Shown piece by piece: positions 5,087 through 6,727 of a DNA stretch of 6,727 nt (position 1 is the first letter of the stretch; each line of letters starts with the position of its first letter). Made by a program: the position numbers and the translations under genes. The notes below the pieces were generated by a model. The model had not been told where the DNA came from. It saw only the letters and a list, made by a program, of their open reading frames with translations, and ran no database searches. Origin of the DNA: Hadesarchaea archaeon (GTDB lineage: Archaea > Hadarchaeota > Hadarchaeia > Hadarchaeales > Hadarchaeaceae); NCBI GenBank assembly GCA_003661465.1, contig QMWE01000052.1:1-6727 (forward strand), read 5' to 3'.

Positions 5087-5127
5087 CTACCCCACGGGGC
5101 TATCGATAATCACCTTATTTTTGGAGA

Positions 5128-5135
5128 GATAAAAA
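5128..5135 (-). promoter_or_regulatory. TATA-like box of tRNA-Gln
   Basis: The minus strand reads TTTTTATC, centred about 30 nt before the tRNA 5' end at 5101. It lies in the 112-bp divergent spacer shared with the Lon-type protease gene. Confidence 0.45.
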
Positions 5136-5174
5136 CTGTTTTGACTGAACGAACGGTTTGATCCCTCCAAAAAA

Positions 5175-5185
5175 AGATATTAACT
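5175..5185 (+). promoter_or_regulatory. TATA-like box of the Lon-type protease gene
   Basis: An AGATATTAACT stretch is centred about 34 nt before the ATG at 5214. The expected leader is short and has no ribosome binding site. Confidence 0.4.
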
Positions 5186-5213
5186 TGATAAACGATGAAG
5201 AAAATAAAAGCCA

Positions 5214-5921
5214 ATGAGCACCATGACAACTTCAAAAAGTCGCAGCGGGAAAAATCTACTTCTCTCCACATTCATAGCCATCTCATTCGTGCTGGGAACG
5301 CTGCTGGGCGCAGTCCTCGCTTCCATATGGATTGAGGGGGCGCCGTTACTACAGCTTTCTCCCGAAGAGGCATACACCCGATCGATTACGATTGTCGGAA
5401 TAGACAAAACTACTGGTGAAGGCAGGCTTGCGGTGCTCAAGGTAGAGCTACGCAATGGGAGCGGGCACTTATCAATATCGGTCCCACCATACGAAAACGA
5501 AGACACGCAAAGAGCTGCTGTAAACGCGAAAAAAGCAGCAGAGATCCTGACAAATAAAGATCTAAGCCAGGTGGACATCACGATCACGGTGGAAAATATC
5601 TCCCCGGAAACGCTCATCACGGGACCGTCGTCAAGCGCGGCGATGGCCGTGCTTATGGTGGCGGCGATCCGCGCCAGTGAGAACAGTGGGCCGAACGCCG
5701 TACGTCAGGATGTTGTGGTCAGCGCCTCCGTGAGCTCGACCGGCGTGCTGGAACCGGTAGGGGAGATCATCAAAAAATATCAGACTGTGAGAGAAGCTGG
5801 AGAGTATTCGCTCTTCGTGATAGCCGCTACCCAACTGGAGCATCTTCATGATTACCCTGGCATCTCAGTTGAACGTGCACGCAACCTGGATCAACTGGCA
5901 AAATTAGTCTTGGAGCAATAG
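5214..5921 (+). CDS. Membrane-anchored Lon-type (S16) serine protease, COG1750-like
   Basis: This 235-residue protein has a short basic N-terminus, one membrane helix (about 14-37) and an outward-facing domain resembling the Lon proteolytic fold. The likely Ser-Lys dyad is S139 in ITGPSSSAAMA (135-145) and K188 in GVLEPVGEIIKKYQ (177-190), by alignment with the Lon GPSAG and GG-x3-K motifs. The second motif is followed by an AG (195-196) typical of the family. It has no ATPase domain, as in the archaeal COG1750 group. The usual GPSAG/GPSGG is GPSSS here, which may alter activity. No ribosome binding site precedes ATG 5214, so a leaderless or near-leaderless mRNA is likely; ATG 5223 is an alternative. 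It diverges from tRNA-Gln and converges, 16 bp apart, on the next gene. Substrates unknown. Confidence 0.85.
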   Translation: MSTMTTSKSRSGKNLLLSTFIAISFVLGTLLGAVLASIWIEGAPLLQLSPEEAYTRSITIVGIDKTTGEGRLAVLKVELRNGSGHLSISVPPYENEDTQRAAVNAKKAAEILTNKDLSQVDITITVENISPETLITGPSSSAAMAVLMVAAIRASENSGPNAVRQDVVVSASVSSTGVLEPVGEIIKKYQTVREAGEYSLFVIAATQLEHLHDYPGISVERARNLDQLAKLVLEQ

Positions 5922-5937
5922 ACTGTCCACAAACGCA

Positions 5938-6231
5938 TTATTTTCTGAGGCATCCGCACTTAAGGAGCAATTTTTCATTTGCCACGTATCTCAAGGTTAT
6001 CTTTTTGCTCGGATATTTGTCCTTCGCCTTCGTGAGCGTCTGTTTGGCTCCCTTAGCTGCGGCGACTATTTTTCCGTCCACAATGGCCACATGTTTGCCC
6101 ACGTTCCTCCTCAGTTCGGCCGGGCTTATATCCGGAAACTCCCTTTCCTGTTTTTTCTCCGGTCTTGGCGCCTCGATTTTCTTGACCTCTTTTTTCTCCT
6201 TGCGCCAAAATTTCTGAATCTTGAACCGCAT
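5938..6231 (-). CDS. Small basic protein, DUF5678-like
   Basis: This 97-residue protein has a strongly basic, low-complexity N-terminal third (MRFKIQKFWRKEKKEVKK, then a Pro/Lys/Glu linker to about residue 33). A compact domain follows at about 35-97. NVGKHVAIVDGKIVAAAKGAKQ (43-64) followed by KKITLRYVANEKLL resembles the small DUF5678 fold (a 'GKxVAIxDGKVVA' hairpin, a helix, then a final strand), whose function is unknown. The C-terminus has a CxC (92-94). The start at 6231 is preceded by GGAG (6239-6236) with 4 nt spacing and a TATA-like tract at 6261-6272. The basic tail suggests nucleic-acid or ribosome association, but this is inference. It is downstream of tRNA-Arg on the same strand and convergent with the protease gene. 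Confidence 0.8.
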   Translation of the reverse strand: MRFKIQKFWRKEKKEVKKIEAPRPEKKQEREFPDISPAELRRNVGKHVAIVDGKIVAAAKGAKQTLTKAKDKYPSKKITLRYVANEKLLLKCGCLRK

Positions 6232-6260
6232 TCAACTCCGTGAACAGTAACTCCTCGGCC

Positions 6261-6272
6261 TTTTTATTTTTT
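6261..6272 (-). promoter_or_regulatory. TATA-like tract of the DUF5678-like gene
   Basis: The minus strand reads AAAAAATAAAAA, centred about 35 nt before the ATG at 6231. It lies directly after tRNA-Arg on the same strand. Confidence 0.4.
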
Positions 6273-6283
6273 ACTCATTCACA

Positions 6284-6377
6284 TGGCGGGCCGGACGGGA
6301 TTCGAACCCGTGTTACAGGCTTTCACCCGAGAGCCCGTCCGGAGGCCTGTGTCGTATCCAAGCTGGACCACCGGCCC
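6284..6377 (-). tRNA. tRNA-Arg(CCG) with one 17-nt intron, CCA encoded
   Basis: On the minus strand, acceptor GGGCCGG (6377-6371) pairs with CCGGCCC (6294-6288). G73 is at 6287 and CCA is encoded at 6286-6284. The T-arm is ACGGG-TTCGAAT-CCCGT. The anticodon stem CAGGC (6349-6345) pairs with GCCTG (6320-6316). Removing 6322-6338 leaves the loop CTCCGGA with anticodon CCG at 6342-6340, an Arg tRNA for CGG codons. The variable loop is TAAC. The intron position is the canonical 37/38. Confidence 0.93.
6322..6338 (-). other. tRNA-Arg intron at 37/38 (17 nt)
   Basis: The bulges are GGA and AAA, each cut after the second base. The central helix CTCC (6344-6341) faces GGTG (6327-6324) and has one internal T-T mismatch at U33, so the motif is slightly relaxed. 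The outer helix is the anticodon stem. Confidence 0.8.
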
Positions 6378-6400
6378 GTCAATTTTTGAACACGCGATGG

Positions 6401-6410
6401 GATAAGATAT
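6401..6410 (-). promoter_or_regulatory. TATA-like box of tRNA-Arg
   Basis: The minus strand reads ATATCTTATC, centred about 28 nt before the tRNA 5' end at 6377 and abutting the stop codon of the upstream protease gene. Confidence 0.45.
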
Positions 6411-6727
6411 TTACTCCACCATCAACGCAATTGCTTCCTCTATATTTGAGATCTCCTGGATTTTGAGGCCCCAACCTGCATTTTCCGCGTATTCATTCAG
6501 GTTTATCTGTTCTGGCTCATACGTCACCCACTGGACCATTCCCCATTGATGGACGACTTCTTTTATAAGCGTGACCACACTCTGTCCCTGAGGAACCAGA
6601 AACAACTCAGCACCGTTCTCGTTTGCAGCTTGGGCTTTCTCGAAAACCCCGCCGACCGGTCCTATCGAACCGTCCTCACTGATCGTCCCGGTGATTATCA
6701 CATTATCTTTAACTTTTTTATTTTCCA
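6411..6727 (-). CDS. Lon-type (S16) protease, COG1750-like, C-terminal part only
   Basis: The reading frame is open from the right edge of the window to a TAA at 6411-6413, showing about 104 C-terminal residues; the start and catalytic Ser lie outside. The segment VIITGTISEDGSIGPVGGVFEK holds the Lon catalytic-Lys motif (PVGG-x3-K), followed by AQAANENGAELFLVPQGQ. The end, GLKIQEISNIEEAIALMV, resembles the C-terminal helix motif of archaeal Lon-like (COG1750) proteins. A GTG at 6701 is not a real start, because it lies inside the beta-strand just before the Lys motif. This copy keeps the standard PVGG, unlike PVGE in the homologue at 5214-5921. It lies upstream of tRNA-Arg on the same strand, with the tRNA promoter starting right at its stop codon. 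Confidence 0.85.
   Translation of the reverse strand, partial: ENKKVKDNVIITGTISEDGSIGPVGGVFEKAQAANENGAELFLVPQGQSVVTLIKEVVHQWGMVQWVTYEPEQINLNEYAENAGWGLKIQEISNIEEAIALMVE

Larger units (their letters stand above)
4988..5101 (-). tRNA. tRNA-Gln(CTG) interrupted by two introns, CCA encoded
   Basis: On the minus strand, acceptor AGCCCCG (5101-5095) pairs with CGGGGCT (4998-4992). A73 is at 4991 and CCA is encoded at 4990-4988. The T-arm is GGGAG-TTCGAAT-CTCCC. The raw gene is 111 nt without CCA and does not fold as a tRNA. Removing 5065-5086 and 5031-5046 leaves exactly 73 nt. That product has D-loop AGTGGTCA with G18-G19 at 5063-5062, anticodon stem GCGGA/TCCGT (one G-U), loop CTCTGGA, anticodon CTG at 5029-5027 and variable loop CGAC. 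U33 (5030) is adjacent to C32 (5047) only after splicing. The sequence shows the structure directly; that it is spliced in vivo is inferred. Both positions differ from the usual 37/38 site. Confidence 0.9.

Overview
The window is archaeal. Four of its five tRNA genes carry short introns that fold into the bulge-helix-bulge (BHB) structure cut by the archaeal splicing endonuclease. AT-rich TATA-like boxes sit about 25-30 bases before tRNA 5' ends and short mRNA leaders, and the protein families are archaeal: single-domain pyrimidine reductase, NusA-like KH, stand-alone Lrp/AsnC ligand domain and a membrane-anchored Lon-type protease. The lineage cannot be fixed from these genes. No phage or insertion-sequence genes are visible; it reads as a chromosomal housekeeping segment made of short transcription units.

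Layout. Positions 1-63 hold no assignable gene. 64-555 (-) is a membrane-anchored exported protein. 672-762 is tRNA-Glu(TTC) with a 16-nt intron. 868-1422 (+) is a flavin reductase-like protein, converging on 1512-2033 (-), a five-helix membrane protein. That gene diverges from 2167-2379 (+), a 70-residue protein with eight zinc ligands in PHD-like order. 2448-2535 is intronless tRNA-Leu(TAG); 2701-2901 is a small acidic coiled-coil-like protein; 2947-3038 is tRNA-His(GTG) with a 19-nt intron. 3091-3762 (riboflavin/F420-pathway pyrimidine reductase) overlaps 3743-4465 (short TraB-family protein). Two small genes follow, each with its own TATA-like box: a lone KH-domain protein (4499-4696) and a lone RAM domain (4752-4985). 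4991-5101 (-) is tRNA-Gln(CTG) interrupted twice. 5214-5921 (+) is a membrane-anchored Lon-type (S16) protease, converging on 5938-6231 (-), a basic DUF5678-like protein. 6287-6377 (-) is tRNA-Arg(CCG) with a 17-nt intron, and 6411-6727 (-) is the C-terminal part of a second Lon-type protease that runs off the right edge.

The standout is the tRNA-Gln gene. A 22-nt intron in the D-loop (15/16) and a 16-nt intron just before the anticodon (32/33) both have correctly spaced bulges and 4-bp central helices, and removing both leaves a normal 73-nt tRNA. In the unspliced fold, one intron ties up the 5' strand of the D-stem and the other fold ties up its 3' strand together with the anticodon. The protein genes look like independent units; only the reductase/TraB pair is clearly co-transcribed.
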